Assembly (NCBI GenBank): GCA_012839115.1
Contig: DUNX01000074.1
Span: 17,903-81,902 of the forward strand
Source of the DNA: Bacillota bacterium
GTDB lineage: Bacteria; Bacillota; UBA4882; UBA10575
DNA: 64,000 nt
Reading direction: 5' to 3'
Positions 1 to 8,244 of this stretch are shown in pieces. Every line of letters starts with the position of its first letter. Positions within the stretch are counted from its first letter, which is position 1. A model generated the notes under the pieces. The model worked only from the letters and a program-made list of their open reading frames with translations. It did no database searches and was not told the origin of the DNA. A program made the translations under genes and the position numbers.

Positions 1-31
1 TTGCAGAAGAGTTTTTAGGAGGAAGAAGGAA

Positions 32-1285
32 ATGCGCCCGTTAACAACAGAAGAAAAGCGCAGGCGTGGGCGGCATGGGCCGGCGCAGCGTGTAGATTCG
101 CGGCAGCGCACATATTCGCGGTGGCGATGGGCAAGGGTCATCCTGGCCGTCCTCATTATCCTGAACACGGCGGGTTGGGCCGGTGCGGCTGACGCGGATG
201 GGCTGGTCCTCCGCTCGGAAGCGGCGGTTTTAATGGAGTACAGCACCGGCGAAGTTTTGGTGGAAAAAAATCCGCACCGGCAATTGCCCCCGGCAAGTAT
301 TACCAAGATGATGGTGATGCTTCTGGTGATGGAGGCGGTGGAAGCGGGTGAAATAAAACTATCCGATGTGGTGGTAACAACCCCCGAAGCGGCCAGGATG
401 GGCGGGTCCCAGATTTGGCTGGAACCCGGCGAGGAGATGACGGTCGCCGAATTATTGAAGGCCGTCAGCATTGTCTCGGCAAATGATGCCAGTTATGCCC
501 TGGCTGAGCATGTGGCCGGTTCCCATGAATTGTTTGTGGAGATGATGAATAAGCGTGCCCAGGAGCTGGGTTTGGCCAACACCCGGTATGCAAATGCCAC
601 CGGCCTTGAACCGGACGGCGGGGGAGAGGGGAACATCACTACTGCTTATGATATGGCGGTTTTAGGTCGTGAGCTTCTCAAACACCCGACCATCCTCCAG
701 TGGACAGGGACTTGGATCGATAGTCTCCGCGGTGGGGAGTCCTTCCTCCGTAACACCAACAATCTGGTGCGTTTTTATGAAGGATGCGACGGCCTTAAGA
801 CCGGCTACACGGATGAAGCCGGTTATAGCCTGGTGGGGACGGCGCAAAGAAGCAACGTCCGGGTGATTGCCGTGGTGATGAAGGCGCCAACTTCCGCGGT
901 ACGGAACAGTGATATTACCAAACTCTTTAACTACGGGTTTAGCCGGTTCAAGGCATTGCCCGTGGCCAAAAGCGGGGATCCTGTTGGCAAAATCCGTGTA
1001 ATTAAGGGAGAAACCCGGGAAGTAGAAGTATTGGTGGGAAAGGACCTGATCCTGGTAGTAAAAAGGGAAGAACAAGGAGAACCGGAGGTCGAGATTACCC
1101 TGCCTCCCCATGTAAAAGCGCCGCTGGCCCGTGGGGAAAAAGTCGGTGAAGCCTTGGTCAAGATGGGCGGAGAGGTTAAAGCCCGGGCTGATTTGGTGGC
1201 CGCCGCCGACGTGGCGGAAGTGGGGTTCTTCCGTTTCCTGCTCCAGATCACCAGGGATTTTTTTGGCGGATTTTTCGGTGGCTAG
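32..1285 (+). CDS. dacF: D-alanyl-D-alanine carboxypeptidase (DacF-type PBP)
   Basis: Serine DD-carboxypeptidase of the S11 family, which trims the terminal D-Ala from peptidoglycan stem peptides outside the membrane. The 417-residue product has a basic N-terminus, a hydrophobic segment at about residues 36-52 ending AGAADA (likely signal peptide), the active-site SITK at about 89-92, SAND at about 149-152 and KTGYT at about 256-260. A beta-rich C-terminal domain follows and the protein ends in an amphipathic FFRFLLQITRDFFGGFF tail suited to membrane attachment. The ATG follows AGGAGGAAGAAGGAA. It lies directly upstream of spoIIAA-AB-sigF, the position of dacF in Bacillus and many clostridia, so a sporulation-linked role is inferred. 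A terminator at 1418-1440 separates it from spoIIAA. Confidence 0.95.
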   Translation: MRPLTTEEKRRRGRHGPAQRVDSRQRTYSRWRWARVILAVLIILNTAGWAGAADADGLVLRSEAAVLMEYSTGEVLVEKNPHRQLPPASITKMMVMLLVMEAVEAGEIKLSDVVVTTPEAARMGGSQIWLEPGEEMTVAELLKAVSIVSANDASYALAEHVAGSHELFVEMMNKRAQELGLANTRYANATGLEPDGGGEGNITTAYDMAVLGRELLKHPTILQWTGTWIDSLRGGESFLRNTNNLVRFYEGCDGLKTGYTDEAGYSLVGTAQRSNVRVIAVVMKAPTSAVRNSDITKLFNYGFSRFKALPVAKSGDPVGKIRVIKGETREVEVLVGKDLILVVKREEQGEPEVEITLPPHVKAPLARGEKVGEALVKMGGEVKARADLVAAADVAEVGFFRFLLQITRDFFGGFFGG

Positions 1286-1320
1286 GCGGGGTTAGGTAGG
1301 ATTTTTTGAGGCCAGTATTC

Positions 1321-1410
1321 GCGTACACGCTTATGTGTGCGCCAATTTACCTGGTCTTTACTGGAGAACCTGTGGCGTTGTTTGCGCTGCGTACAGATGA
1401 GTGTGTGCAC
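1321..1410. repeat. Two alternating purine-pyrimidine hairpin tracts
   Basis: GCGTACACGCTTATGTGTGCGC at 1321-1342 folds as an 8-bp stem (one G-T pair). A second such element, TGCGTACA ... TGTGTGCA, follows at about 1388-1408. Both belong to the class of CpG/TG/CA alternating tracts seen in many gaps of this window. Confidence 0.5.
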
Positions 1411-1415
1411 AACCC

Positions 1416-1440
1416 AAACCGGCGATAGCCGGTTTTTTTT
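1416..1440 (+). terminator. Intrinsic terminator after dacF
   Basis: Perfect 6-bp stem ACCGGC-GATA-GCCGGT at 1418-1433 followed directly by eight T. It would stop dacF transcription before the spoIIA operon, implying a separate promoter for spoIIAA between 1441 and 1541; no promoter there was convincing by eye. Confidence 0.85.
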
Positions 1441-1541
1441 GCCCAATGATTTTTCCGGTTTGACTTTTCGTTTCCGGCAGGAAAAAAAGGAAAGATGCCG
1501 AAAGTTTATGCCAAAAGATGTAAAAGTAAGGAGGAAGTTGG

Positions 1542-1880
1542 TTGACGATCGATCTGACCCGGGCCGGTTGTATCCTGGTGGTTAAAGTCCAAGGGGAATT
1601 GGACTTATCGACTTCGCCGGTTTTCCGTGATAAAATTGAGACGGAATTAGCACGGGATGAAAACATCCGCCATCTCGTCCTGGACCTCAAGGATGTTTCT
1701 TTCATTGACAGCTCCGGTTTAGGCGCTGTTTTAGGACGGTTTAAAAGCATTTCCCAGCGGGGTGGTAAACTGGTGGGGGTGGAGGTCCCGCTGCATCTGG
1801 AGAAGTTGTTTGCCTTATCCGGATTGCTGAAGATTATGATCATCTGTCCGACAGTTGAGGACGCCCTCAATACGCTTTGA
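1542..1880 (+). CDS. spoIIAA: Anti-sigma F factor antagonist SpoIIAA
   Basis: STAS-domain anti-anti-sigma factor, 112 residues. When dephosphorylated it binds SpoIIAB and frees sigma F in the forespore. The phosphorylatable serine lies in the conserved FIDSSGLGAVLGR motif at about residues 55-67. The start is TTG behind AGGAGGAAGTTGG. spoIIAB begins 16 bases after its stop, giving the standard spoIIAA-spoIIAB-sigF operon order. Length and order match the family, so identity is close to certain; regulation by a SigH-type promoter is known from Bacillus but was not confirmed here. Confidence 0.95.
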   Translation: MTIDLTRAGCILVVKVQGELDLSTSPVFRDKIETELARDENIRHLVLDLKDVSFIDSSGLGAVLGRFKSISQRGGKLVGVEVPLHLEKLFALSGLLKIMIICPTVEDALNTL

Positions 1881-1896
1881 GGAGGCCTTAGAGAAG

Positions 1897-2343
1897 ATGA
1901 AAACCAACTATTTTCAGGTTAAATTTCCCAGCCTGCCGGAGAATATCAGTCTTTCCCGGGTTATTGTGGCTTCGTTTGCCGCGCAACTGGATTTTACCCT
2001 GAACGAACTGGAAGAGATCCGGGTCGCGGTTTCTGAAGCTGTTTCCAACTGTATTATTCACGGATACCCGGAAAACCGCGAAGGTGAAATCAGCCTGGAA
2101 CTTACGATTGACAATGGAATACTTGATATTGTGGTTGTTGATTATGGCCGCGGGATCGCAGATTTGGACCTGGCCAAGACTCCCGCATATTCCACGGATC
2201 CGGAACGGATGGGTTTAGGGCTTGTTTTTATGGAATCATTTATGGATGAGATGATTCTTGAGTCGGAACCCGGAAAAGGAACCCGGGTGGTGATGAGAAA
2301 AAAACCGGAACGGGGTAAAGGCCATGGTGGAAACAGGGAGTGA
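1897..2343 (+). CDS. spoIIAB: Anti-sigma F factor SpoIIAB
   Basis: GHKL-type serine kinase and anti-sigma factor of 148 residues that holds sigma F inactive and phosphorylates SpoIIAA. Visible are the N-box region EIRVAVSEAVSNCIIHGYP at about residues 44-62, the G1-type motif DYGRGI at about 83-88, and the G2-type segment ERMGLGLVFMESFMD. The chosen ATG follows GGAGGCCTTAGAGAAG; a more upstream in-frame ATG at 1855 would overlap spoIIAA. The 3' end overlaps the sigF start by 20 bases, so the two proteins are probably translationally coupled. Confidence 0.95.
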   Translation: MKTNYFQVKFPSLPENISLSRVIVASFAAQLDFTLNELEEIRVAVSEAVSNCIIHGYPENREGEISLELTIDNGILDIVVVDYGRGIADLDLAKTPAYSTDPERMGLGLVFMESFMDEMILESEPGKGTRVVMRKKPERGKGHGGNRE

Positions 2344-3088
2344 TCGTGCCGTCCCCCGCCTGCTTTCCGAGGAAGAAACCAGATCTCTGATTGCGCTGGC
2401 CCGTGACGGCGAGGCTGAAGCCGCGGAAAAGCTCCTTAAACATAATTCCCGCCTAATCAGGAGTATTGTTTTACGCTTTGAAGGCCGGGGCGTTGAATTC
2501 GACGATCTCTTTCAAATCGGTTCCCTCGGTATGCTGAAAGCGATTGATCGTTTTGACCCGGAGAAGGGTGTGAAGTTCTCCACTTACGCTGTGACGGTGA
2601 TTATGGGTGAAATCCGGCAGTACCTGCGGGAATACGGAGTAATAAAAACCAGCAGAAGCTTGAAGGAACTGGCAGGGAAGGTTTACAAAGCACGACAGGA
2701 GTTTTTTGAACGTTACGGGAAAGAACCGACCATTTCCGAACTGGAAGAGACGACAAAGCTTACCCGGGAAGAGATCGCGGCCGCTTTGGAGATCGCCCAG
2801 CCCGTCTCTTCTTTGCAGGAGATTGTCCATGGCAACGACGGGACCGCCATCACCTTGGAAGACCGGGTAGGCGAGGAGCCGGAAGAAAAGTGGATGGAAA
2901 GCCTTTCCCTCCGGGAAGCGCTGGGACGGTTGGATCCGCGGCTCAGATTGATTGTGGAAGAACGGTTTTTCCGCGAGAAAACCCAGGAAGAAATCGCCGC
3001 CAGGGTTGGGATCTCCCAGGTCCAGGTGAGCCGGTTGGAAAAAACCGCCCTCAAACTCCTCCGCGAGATGCTCCGTGAGGAGATATAA
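2324..3088 (+). CDS. sigF: RNA polymerase sigma factor sigma F
   Basis: Sporulation sigma factor of the sigma-70 group 3 family, 254 residues, directing early forespore transcription. Region 2 is clear (NSRLIRSIVLRF ... DDLFQIGSLGMLKAIDRFDP ... FSTYAVTVIMGEIRQYLRE), region 3 follows, and region 4 ends in an HTH (TQEEIAARVGISQVQVSRLEK). It is last in the spoIIA operon and overlaps spoIIAB. The GTG/ATG choice near 2324 is set by the overlap and by SigF length; SigG is a close paralogue, but the operon context supports SigF. Confidence 0.95.
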   Translation: MVETGSDRAVPRLLSEEETRSLIALARDGEAEAAEKLLKHNSRLIRSIVLRFEGRGVEFDDLFQIGSLGMLKAIDRFDPEKGVKFSTYAVTVIMGEIRQYLREYGVIKTSRSLKELAGKVYKARQEFFERYGKEPTISELEETTKLTREEIAAALEIAQPVSSLQEIVHGNDGTAITLEDRVGEEPEEKWMESLSLREALGRLDPRLRLIVEERFFREKTQEEIAARVGISQVQVSRLEKTALKLLREMLREEI

Positions 3089-3128
3089 CTCCCTCTGACG
3101 GCGCCGGGAACCAAACCCCGGTGCGCTG

Positions 3129-3281
3129 TTCTCTCCCGCGCGCGCCCGCGCGCACGAACGCCGGCTGGACCGGACCGGTACACGTATATTCCCGGTTCTC
3201 TCCCGCGCGCGCCCGCGCGCACGAACCTTCTCACTCAATCCTACGCCCAACCATTGAGCGTTCTCTCCAGCGCGCACGAAC
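3129..3281. repeat. CRISPR-like spaced direct repeat of a CG-rich tract
   Basis: A 31-base unit starting TTCTCTCCCGCGCGCG and ending GCGCGCACGAAC occurs exactly at 3129-3159 and 3196-3226. A shortened 21-base copy lacking the middle is at 3261-3281. The gaps between copies are 36 and 34 bases and differ in sequence. The unit core is alternating CG. No cas gene lies nearby, so this is treated as a local duplicated repeat. Confidence 0.8.
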
Positions 3282-3314
3282 CTGCCCCAGCTTGCGATCG
3301 CCGCTTTGAAAAGG

Positions 3315-3343
3315 TTTCAATTTCCGGAGAAGCATTGTATAAT
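3315..3343 (+). promoter_or_regulatory. Possible sigma-A promoter for folP-folK
   Basis: A perfect TATAAT at 3338-3343 lies 59 bases before the folP start. The best -35 with 17-bp spacing is the weak TTTCAA at 3315-3320. The -10 is strong and the -35 poor. Confidence 0.5.
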
Positions 3344-3401
3344 AGAAAACTAGAATGGAAAATAACCGGCGGTACGCTTTCCGATGGGAGGCCTTTTATC
3401 G

Positions 3402-4607
3402 ATGGGGTTTAACCTTCGTTTGCTTTCTGTTACAACCCCCGGGGAACTTGTAGGCGAGCTTGAAGCGATCAATGTCAGCCCCGAAGGGGTAAAGATCATG
3501 GAGCCAAAAGCCGATTTTATCTTGGTTAAGGTTGAAGGGCTCTCACCCCAGGCTGCCAATATCCTCAAACAGGAGATGCTGGCCAAAGGCGGGGAAGTGG
3601 CGGTAAGCTGGGAACATGCCCGCCTTGAAGGCGGCAGCGGTCCGGCGATCATCATGGGGACCAGGGCCCAGTATGAGCGGCTTTTGGCCGTCCTTCCCCG
3701 GCAACCCTTTGACCTGCCGGCACTGGCGGAAGAATTGAGAGTCCTCTTTGCCGCCCGTAACACCCCCCCGGCCCCTTTAACGATAAAGGGAAAGAGGTTT
3801 GTTTGGGGAGAGAGAACCTATATCATGGGGATTATTAACCTCACCCCGGATTCGTTCTCCGGGGACGGCCTACTAAGAGCGGGCAAAACGGTGGAATCCG
3901 CCCTCAGGCAAGCCGAAAGGTTCCTTGAAGAAGGCGCGGATATCCTGGATCTTGGGGGTGAATCCACCCGGCCCCGGGCCACACCGGTTTCTGCAGAAGA
4001 AGAAAAAAGACGGCTCTTCCCGGTGGTTGAAGCCTTGGCCAAACACTCGCCACTGCCAATTTCAGTAGATACCTACAAGGCGCCGGTGGCCCAAGCCGCC
4101 TTGGAGGCCGGGGCCGATTTGATTAACGACGTCTGGGGTTTGCAATTTGACCCGGAGATGGCGGCGGTGGTCGCCCGTTTCCAGGCGCCGGTGATTGTGA
4201 TGCACAACAAGACCGCCCCCGGTTATCAGGACCTCATGGGGGAAATTGCCGGGTTTTTGCGGCAAAGTATTAACCTGGCGACAGCCGCCGGATTGCCCAG
4301 GGAAAAAGTGATCATCGATCCGGGCATCGGGTTCGGCAAGACCAGCGAAGATAATCTTCAGGTCATCGCCAGGCTGGAGGAGTTAAAATCCTTGGGCGCG
4401 CCCATCCTGTTGGGGACATCCCGCAAGTCCGTAATCGGACTGACCCTGGGTTTACCCGTCACGGAGCGGCTGGAAGGGACCGCGGCCACAGTGGCGGTGG
4501 GGATCAGCAAAGGAGCGGATCTCATCCGTGTGCATGATGTTAAAGAGATGGCCCGGGTCGCCCGGATGACCGATGCGCTTATTCGCGTTCACGCGTATAC
4601 GGGGTGA
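3402..4607 (+). CDS. folP: Dihydropteroate synthase with N-terminal extension
   Basis: Condenses 6-hydroxymethyl-dihydropterin pyrophosphate with p-aminobenzoate in folate synthesis. The 401-residue product is longer than the usual 270-290. The catalytic TIM barrel starts near residue 135 with IMGIINLTPDSFSGDG and continues through DILDLGGESTRPRA, INDVWG, VMHNK, IIDPGIGFGKT and LLGTSRKSVIG. The first ~130 residues form an extra domain, a form known from several clostridia. The start at 3402 is preferred because GGGAGG lies 10 bases upstream; an in-frame ATG at 3384 has no Shine-Dalgarno sequence. folK follows after 102 bases. Confidence 0.93.
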   Translation: MGFNLRLLSVTTPGELVGELEAINVSPEGVKIMEPKADFILVKVEGLSPQAANILKQEMLAKGGEVAVSWEHARLEGGSGPAIIMGTRAQYERLLAVLPRQPFDLPALAEELRVLFAARNTPPAPLTIKGKRFVWGERTYIMGIINLTPDSFSGDGLLRAGKTVESALRQAERFLEEGADILDLGGESTRPRATPVSAEEEKRRLFPVVEALAKHSPLPISVDTYKAPVAQAALEAGADLINDVWGLQFDPEMAAVVARFQAPVIVMHNKTAPGYQDLMGEIAGFLRQSINLATAAGLPREKVIIDPGIGFGKTSEDNLQVIARLEELKSLGAPILLGTSRKSVIGLTLGLPVTERLEGTAATVAVGISKGADLIRVHDVKEMARVARMTDALIRVHAYTG

Positions 4608-4614
4608 GACAGGA

Positions 4615-4682
4615 CGCCTGCGCATTCATGGGGACAAGCACCCAGGGGCATAGGTTTATGTCCCGGTTATCGCACGCAGGCG
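4615..4682 (+). promoter_or_regulatory. Nested inverted repeats between folP and folK
   Basis: CGCCTGCG at 4615-4622 pairs with CGCAGGCG at 4675-4682, and inside it GGGACA at 4631-4636 pairs with TGTCCC at 4659-4664. The outer 3' arm merges into an alternating CGCACGCAGGCGCGCGC tract just before the folK ribosome site. No known RNA family was recognised; it may be folded leader RNA or simply part of the CG-tract class. Confidence 0.4.
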
Positions 4683-4709
4683 CGCGCTCTATGACAAGGA
4701 GGGGTCTTA

Positions 4710-5198
4710 TTGTTTACCGTTGCCATTGGCCTTGGTTCCAATTTGGGTAACCGGAAGGAGAACCTGCGGCAGGCCGGCGAATTCTTGCGAAAACTCCTCA
4801 CCGGCAAAGTAACCTTCTCCCCGCTTTATGAGAGTGAACCCGTAGGGTATTTGGAACAACCATGGTTTCTCAATCAGGCTTGTATGGGTGAGACCAGACT
4901 CCCTCCTTTACAATTGCTTTTCCGGTTAAAAGAGTTTGAACGGAAAATGGGGCGCGAGCCCGGGGGACCGCGTTTCGGCCCGCGCGGCATCGATCTGGAC
5001 CTGCTGTTTTATGCGAATTGGGTCTTCAAATCGCACCTTTTGACCGTCCCCCATCCCCGTATGGGTGAACGTTCTTTTGTCCTTCTCCCCCTGGTGGAGA
5101 TGGGAACGGATTGGGTCCACCCGGAGTTGGGCCTCACTATACAGGAGATTTGGGCGGCAAAAAAGGAGACCCTGGCGCCTTCCGTACGCCTGGACTGA
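4710..5198 (+). CDS. folK: Hydroxymethyldihydropterin pyrophosphokinase
   Basis: Transfers pyrophosphate from ATP to 6-hydroxymethyl-7,8-dihydropterin, the step before FolP. The 162-residue product shows the HPPK signatures: AIGLGSNLGNRKENL at the N-terminus, SPLYESEPVGYLEQPWFLNQA at about residues 37-57, and the GPRGIDLDLLFY motif (Mg2+/ATP site) followed by VPHPRMGERSFVLLPLVEM. TTG is the start, behind AAGGAGGGGTCTTA. folB is not present between folP and folK and must be elsewhere or supplied by another enzyme. Confidence 0.95.
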   Translation: MFTVAIGLGSNLGNRKENLRQAGEFLRKLLTGKVTFSPLYESEPVGYLEQPWFLNQACMGETRLPPLQLLFRLKEFERKMGREPGGPRFGPRGIDLDLLFYANWVFKSHLLTVPHPRMGERSFVLLPLVEMGTDWVHPELGLTIQEIWAAKKETLAPSVRLD

Positions 5199-5487
5199 CC
5201 GTTGCCTGCCGCAACCGCTTGATTTTTCTGCTGCTATCGGCAAAGACCGTCGAAAAATGGAGTTTTCCCGGCGAAGTGGGGCATAACGGGAGGAAGGTTC
5301 GCACATACGCGGGCGTATGCGCGGGGGTGGACACAGCCTGGAAAAAAGCTTTACAGGAAGTTAAAAATATTCGCGCAGGGCATAAAAGAAGTATTACAGA
5401 ATATTTACTTACCCGGTTGCAAATTGTCCGGGCCGGGCTGGAGAAGGATTCTGACCGGGCAAAGGTTATTTCCTGCTGATACCGGCA
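5199..5487. other. Non-coding gap upstream of the hydrogenase operon
   Basis: No recognisable gene. A long frame crosses it but has no family similarity and overlaps folK. It holds the palindromic CG tract CATACGC-GG-GCGTATG at 5304-5319, flanked by GCA and CGCGG, and otherwise only unremarkable sequence before the promoter at 5488. Confidence 0.6.
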
Positions 5488-5516
5488 TTGACCAAGAGAA
5501 AAGAAAGAGGTATAAT
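5488..5516 (+). promoter_or_regulatory. Sigma-A promoter of the hydrogenase operon
   Basis: TTGACC at 5488-5493, a 17-bp spacer, and TATAAT at 5511-5516. A second TATAAT lies at about 5529-5534. It is about 145 bases upstream of the ferredoxin gene, leaving room for a leader. Confidence 0.8.
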
Positions 5517-5661
5517 TGCGTCAGAGTATAATATGGCGAGGGTTAGGAGCTGGTTTAAGAGGGTGAGGTGGCCGCTGGTTCCGGCGCCTGTTTTTTGAAC
5601 CGGCTTTGTGAAAATTAGAACAATCAAGAACGACACGATTGGAAAAGGAGGAGGATATAAG

Positions 5662-6027
5662 GTGAAATCCCTCGATGAACTGGCCAAGATTAGAGATGAA
5701 GCCAGAAAAAAGATGGAGATCCGCGCCGGTGAAAGCGGGGAAAAAACAAAAATAATCGTGGGGATGGGAACCTGTGGGATCGCTGCGGGCGCCCGGGAGA
5801 CTATGGGAGCTGTTCTTCAGGAACTGGAGAAGCGCAACCTTGATAATGTTTTGGTCACCCAAACCGGGTGTGTGGGTCTGTGCGAACAGGAACCCATTCT
5901 TGAGGTGGAAATACCGGGCCAACCGCGGATTAGTTATGGCAAGGTATCGGCGGAAAAAGCCCGGCAGATTATTGCCAGGCATGTAGTGAACGGTAACATT
6001 ATTGGCGAGTGGGTTATTAACCGTTAA
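5662..6027 (+). CDS. 2Fe-2S thioredoxin-like ferredoxin
   Basis: Small 121-residue protein of the thioredoxin-fold 2Fe-2S ferredoxin group, usually the first gene of hydrogenase and NADH-dehydrogenase-like operons in clostridia. The motif VGMGTCGIAAGAR at about residues 33-45 and QTGCVGLCEQEP further on give three clear Cys; the second Cys of the usual CxxxxC is alanine, which I recall as common in this subgroup. It is predicted to carry electrons to or from HydB/HydA. The GTG start is chosen because GGAGGAGGATATAAG lies directly in front. hydC begins 6 bases after its stop. Confidence 0.85.
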   Translation: MKSLDELAKIRDEARKKMEIRAGESGEKTKIIVGMGTCGIAAGARETMGAVLQELEKRNLDNVLVTQTGCVGLCEQEPILEVEIPGQPRISYGKVSAEKARQIIARHVVNGNIIGEWVINR

Positions 6028-6033
6028 AAGACA

Positions 6034-6522
6034 TTGGAGGTGAAACCGGTGCCGGTTAAATCTTCTACCGAACCGAAAAAGAGTCTTCGTCAGGTGATTG
6101 CGGAGCACAACTCCGATCCCGGAGCCTTATTGGATATCCTCCGTGATGCCCAAGAGATTCACGGTTACCTTTCCGCGGCGGTTATGGAAGAGATCGCCGA
6201 CGAACTGGATATTCCTGTGAGCCGTGTTTATGGGGTGGCCACCTTTTACACCTTGTTGGCCACGAAACCAAAAGGGGAGCACATTATCAGGGTTTGCGAG
6301 AGCCCGCCCTGTCATATCCGGGGGGCGGTCAACATCCTGGAAACCCTTAAAGAGGTGTTGGGGGTTAACCCCGGCGAGACCACAGAAGATAAGAAATTCA
6401 CCTTGGAGCTCACTAGTTGTCTCGGGGTCTGTGGCGTTGCCCCGGCCATGATGATCGGGGACCAAGTATACGGCAATTTAACTCCTGAACGGGTGAAGGA
6501 GATTTTGAAAACCTACGCGTAG
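6034..6522 (+). CDS. hydC: HydC / NuoE-like 2Fe-2S subunit of [FeFe] hydrogenase
   Basis: NuoE-type electron-transfer subunit, 162 residues (HydC of the trimeric electron-bifurcating hydrogenase). An N-terminal helical bundle (LLDILRDAQEIHGYL ... VSRVYGVATFYTLL) is followed by a thioredoxin-like 2Fe-2S domain with CESPPC at about residues 89-94 and CLGVCG about 40 residues later. The start may be at 6034 or the downstream GTG in EVKPVPV; GGAGGTGAAACC sits between. The gene is followed by hydB and hydA in the order hydC-hydB-hydA. Confidence 0.93.
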   Translation: MEVKPVPVKSSTEPKKSLRQVIAEHNSDPGALLDILRDAQEIHGYLSAAVMEEIADELDIPVSRVYGVATFYTLLATKPKGEHIIRVCESPPCHIRGAVNILETLKEVLGVNPGETTEDKKFTLELTSCLGVCGVAPAMMIGDQVYGNLTPERVKEILKTYA

Positions 6523-6554
6523 AGGGAAGAGATTATTTGTGAGGAGGCGTATCC

Positions 6555-8192
6555 ATGAGTTATTTCCGCGCTCATGTTCTGGTCTGTGCCGGGACACCCT
6601 GTATGCTGAAGGGTGCCGGGGCGGTAAAAGACGCGCTCTGCCGGGAGATCGAACGCGCCGGTTTACAGGAAGAGGTCCGGGTCGTGGAAACCGGATGCCT
6701 GGGTCCATGCGATGACGGGCCGGTGATCGTTGTTTACCCGGAAGGAGTTATGTATAGCAAGTTAAAACCGGAAGAGATGTCCAGAATTGTCCAGCAGCAC
6801 CTCTTAAAGGGCCGGGTGGTTGAAGACCTGGTTTACCGGGCAGAGAAAGAAAAAGCCAAGCCAGTGGTTTCTTTGGAAGAACAAGGTTATCTGGACCGGC
6901 AGTACCGGATCGTTCTCCGTAACTGCGGGCGGATTGACCCCGATTCCATTGAAGAGTATATTGCCAACGGCGGCTATGAAGCCCTTGGCAAAGCCCTGAC
7001 CACCATGACCCCGGAACAGGTGGTGGCAACGGTAAAAGATTCCGGTCTCCGCGGCCGGGGAGGAGCCGGTTTTCCCACCGGCCTCAAGTGGTCTTTTACC
7101 GCCCCGATTGCCGCGGATCAGAAATATATCATTTGCAACGCTGATGAAGGGGAACCGGGAACATTCAAGGACCGGTTGATCCTGGAGGGAGATCCCCATT
7201 CAATTATTGAGGCCATGGCCATTGCCGGCTATGCCGTCGGGGCGGATCAGGGTATAGTCTATATCCGCGGGGAGTATCACCTTTCCATTGAGCGTTTACA
7301 GAGGGCGGCCGCCCGCGCCCGGGAGTTGGGGCTGCTTGGGAAAGATATTTTCGGCACCGGTTTCAATTTCGACCTGCAAATCCGTACCGGCGCCGGTGCT
7401 TATGTTTGCGGCGAAGAGACCGCGCTCATTGAATCCCTGGAGGGGAAGAGGGGAGAACCGCGGTTGAAACCGCCCTACCCCGGAGTAGCCGGTTTGTGGG
7501 GGAAACCGACGGTGGTTAATAACGTGGAGACCTTGGCCAATATCCCCCCGATTATTCTGAAGGGCGCCGAATGGTTCCGCGGTATCGGCACGGAAAAGAC
7601 TCCGGGGACCAAGGTTTTTACGATGTTAGGCGATATTACCAACCAAGGGTTGATTGAGGTCCCCATGGGGATAACCCTGCGTGAGGTGATTTACGGTGTC
7701 GGTGGCGGCATCCCCAATGGGAGAGGGTTTAAGCTGGCCCAGACCGGAGGGACCTCCGGGGGCTGCCTCCCGAAAGAATTTCTTGACTTGCCTATGGACT
7801 ACGACTCACTGGCGGAGGCCGGTTCCGCTCTTGGTTCCGGAGCATTGCTGGTGATCGATGATTCCCATTGCATTGTCGATGTTTTACGTTCCTTTATGAA
7901 ATTCTTCCAGCACGAATCCTGCGGTCAGTGTACGCCTTGCCGCGAGGGGACGGCCCGTCTTTATCAATTGTTTTCCGACCTGGCCGCCGGTAAAGCCGGC
8001 CAGGATGCGGTCCAACTCATCAAGGAGCTTTGCCAGACCATGCAACTCTCATCCCTTTGCGGCCTGGGACAATCTGCCCCGAATGGGGTTGTCACCGCCC
8101 TCCAGTATTTTGAGGAGGAAATCCAGAAGCATGTAGCCGGGGAGTGCCCGGCCGGGGTCTGCCGGATTTCCATGGGCTCCCGGGCGGTTTGA
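6555..8192 (+). CDS. hydB: HydB / NuoF-like flavin subunit of [FeFe] hydrogenase
   Basis: NAD(H)-binding flavoprotein subunit, 545 residues. An N-terminal 2Fe-2S thioredoxin-like domain (CAGTPC near residue 12, TGCLGPCDDGP near 50) is followed by the NuoF core with the NAD/FMN motifs GRGGAGFPTGLKWSF at about 159-173 and NADEGEPGTFKDR, CGEETALIESLEGKRGEPR, and the 4Fe-4S site ESCGQCTPCREGT plus SSLCGLGQSAPN. It ends at CPAGVCRISMGSRAV: the C-terminal double 4Fe-4S ferredoxin domain common in HydB is absent here but present in the second HydB at 40566. ATG is preceded by GAGGAGGCGTATCC. Confidence 0.95.
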   Translation: MSYFRAHVLVCAGTPCMLKGAGAVKDALCREIERAGLQEEVRVVETGCLGPCDDGPVIVVYPEGVMYSKLKPEEMSRIVQQHLLKGRVVEDLVYRAEKEKAKPVVSLEEQGYLDRQYRIVLRNCGRIDPDSIEEYIANGGYEALGKALTTMTPEQVVATVKDSGLRGRGGAGFPTGLKWSFTAPIAADQKYIICNADEGEPGTFKDRLILEGDPHSIIEAMAIAGYAVGADQGIVYIRGEYHLSIERLQRAAARARELGLLGKDIFGTGFNFDLQIRTGAGAYVCGEETALIESLEGKRGEPRLKPPYPGVAGLWGKPTVVNNVETLANIPPIILKGAEWFRGIGTEKTPGTKVFTMLGDITNQGLIEVPMGITLREVIYGVGGGIPNGRGFKLAQTGGTSGGCLPKEFLDLPMDYDSLAEAGSALGSGALLVIDDSHCIVDVLRSFMKFFQHESCGQCTPCREGTARLYQLFSDLAAGKAGQDAVQLIKELCQTMQLSSLCGLGQSAPNGVVTALQYFEEEIQKHVAGECPAGVCRISMGSRAV

Positions 8193-8244
8193 ATAAGCCC
8201 TTTTTGCGCAGGATGTTCTTAAATCAGGAAAGGAAGTGACCTGT

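Noticed and set aside
1459..1510. SigH-type promoter for spoIIAA
   Set aside because: AGGAAAA and GAAA elements are present but the region is A-rich and spacing does not fit well enough to call.
2471..3277. Long minus-strand frame opposite sigF
   Set aside because: Shadow of sigF, whose identity is certain; no supporting start signal.
3129..3281. Possible CRISPR array
   Set aside because: Only two full repeats plus a shortened one, repeat core is a simple CG run of a type found all over the window, no cas genes or leader.
5199..5479. Open frame downstream of folK as a gene
   Set aside because: No ribosome site, no family similarity, overlaps folK in another frame and includes a CG tract.
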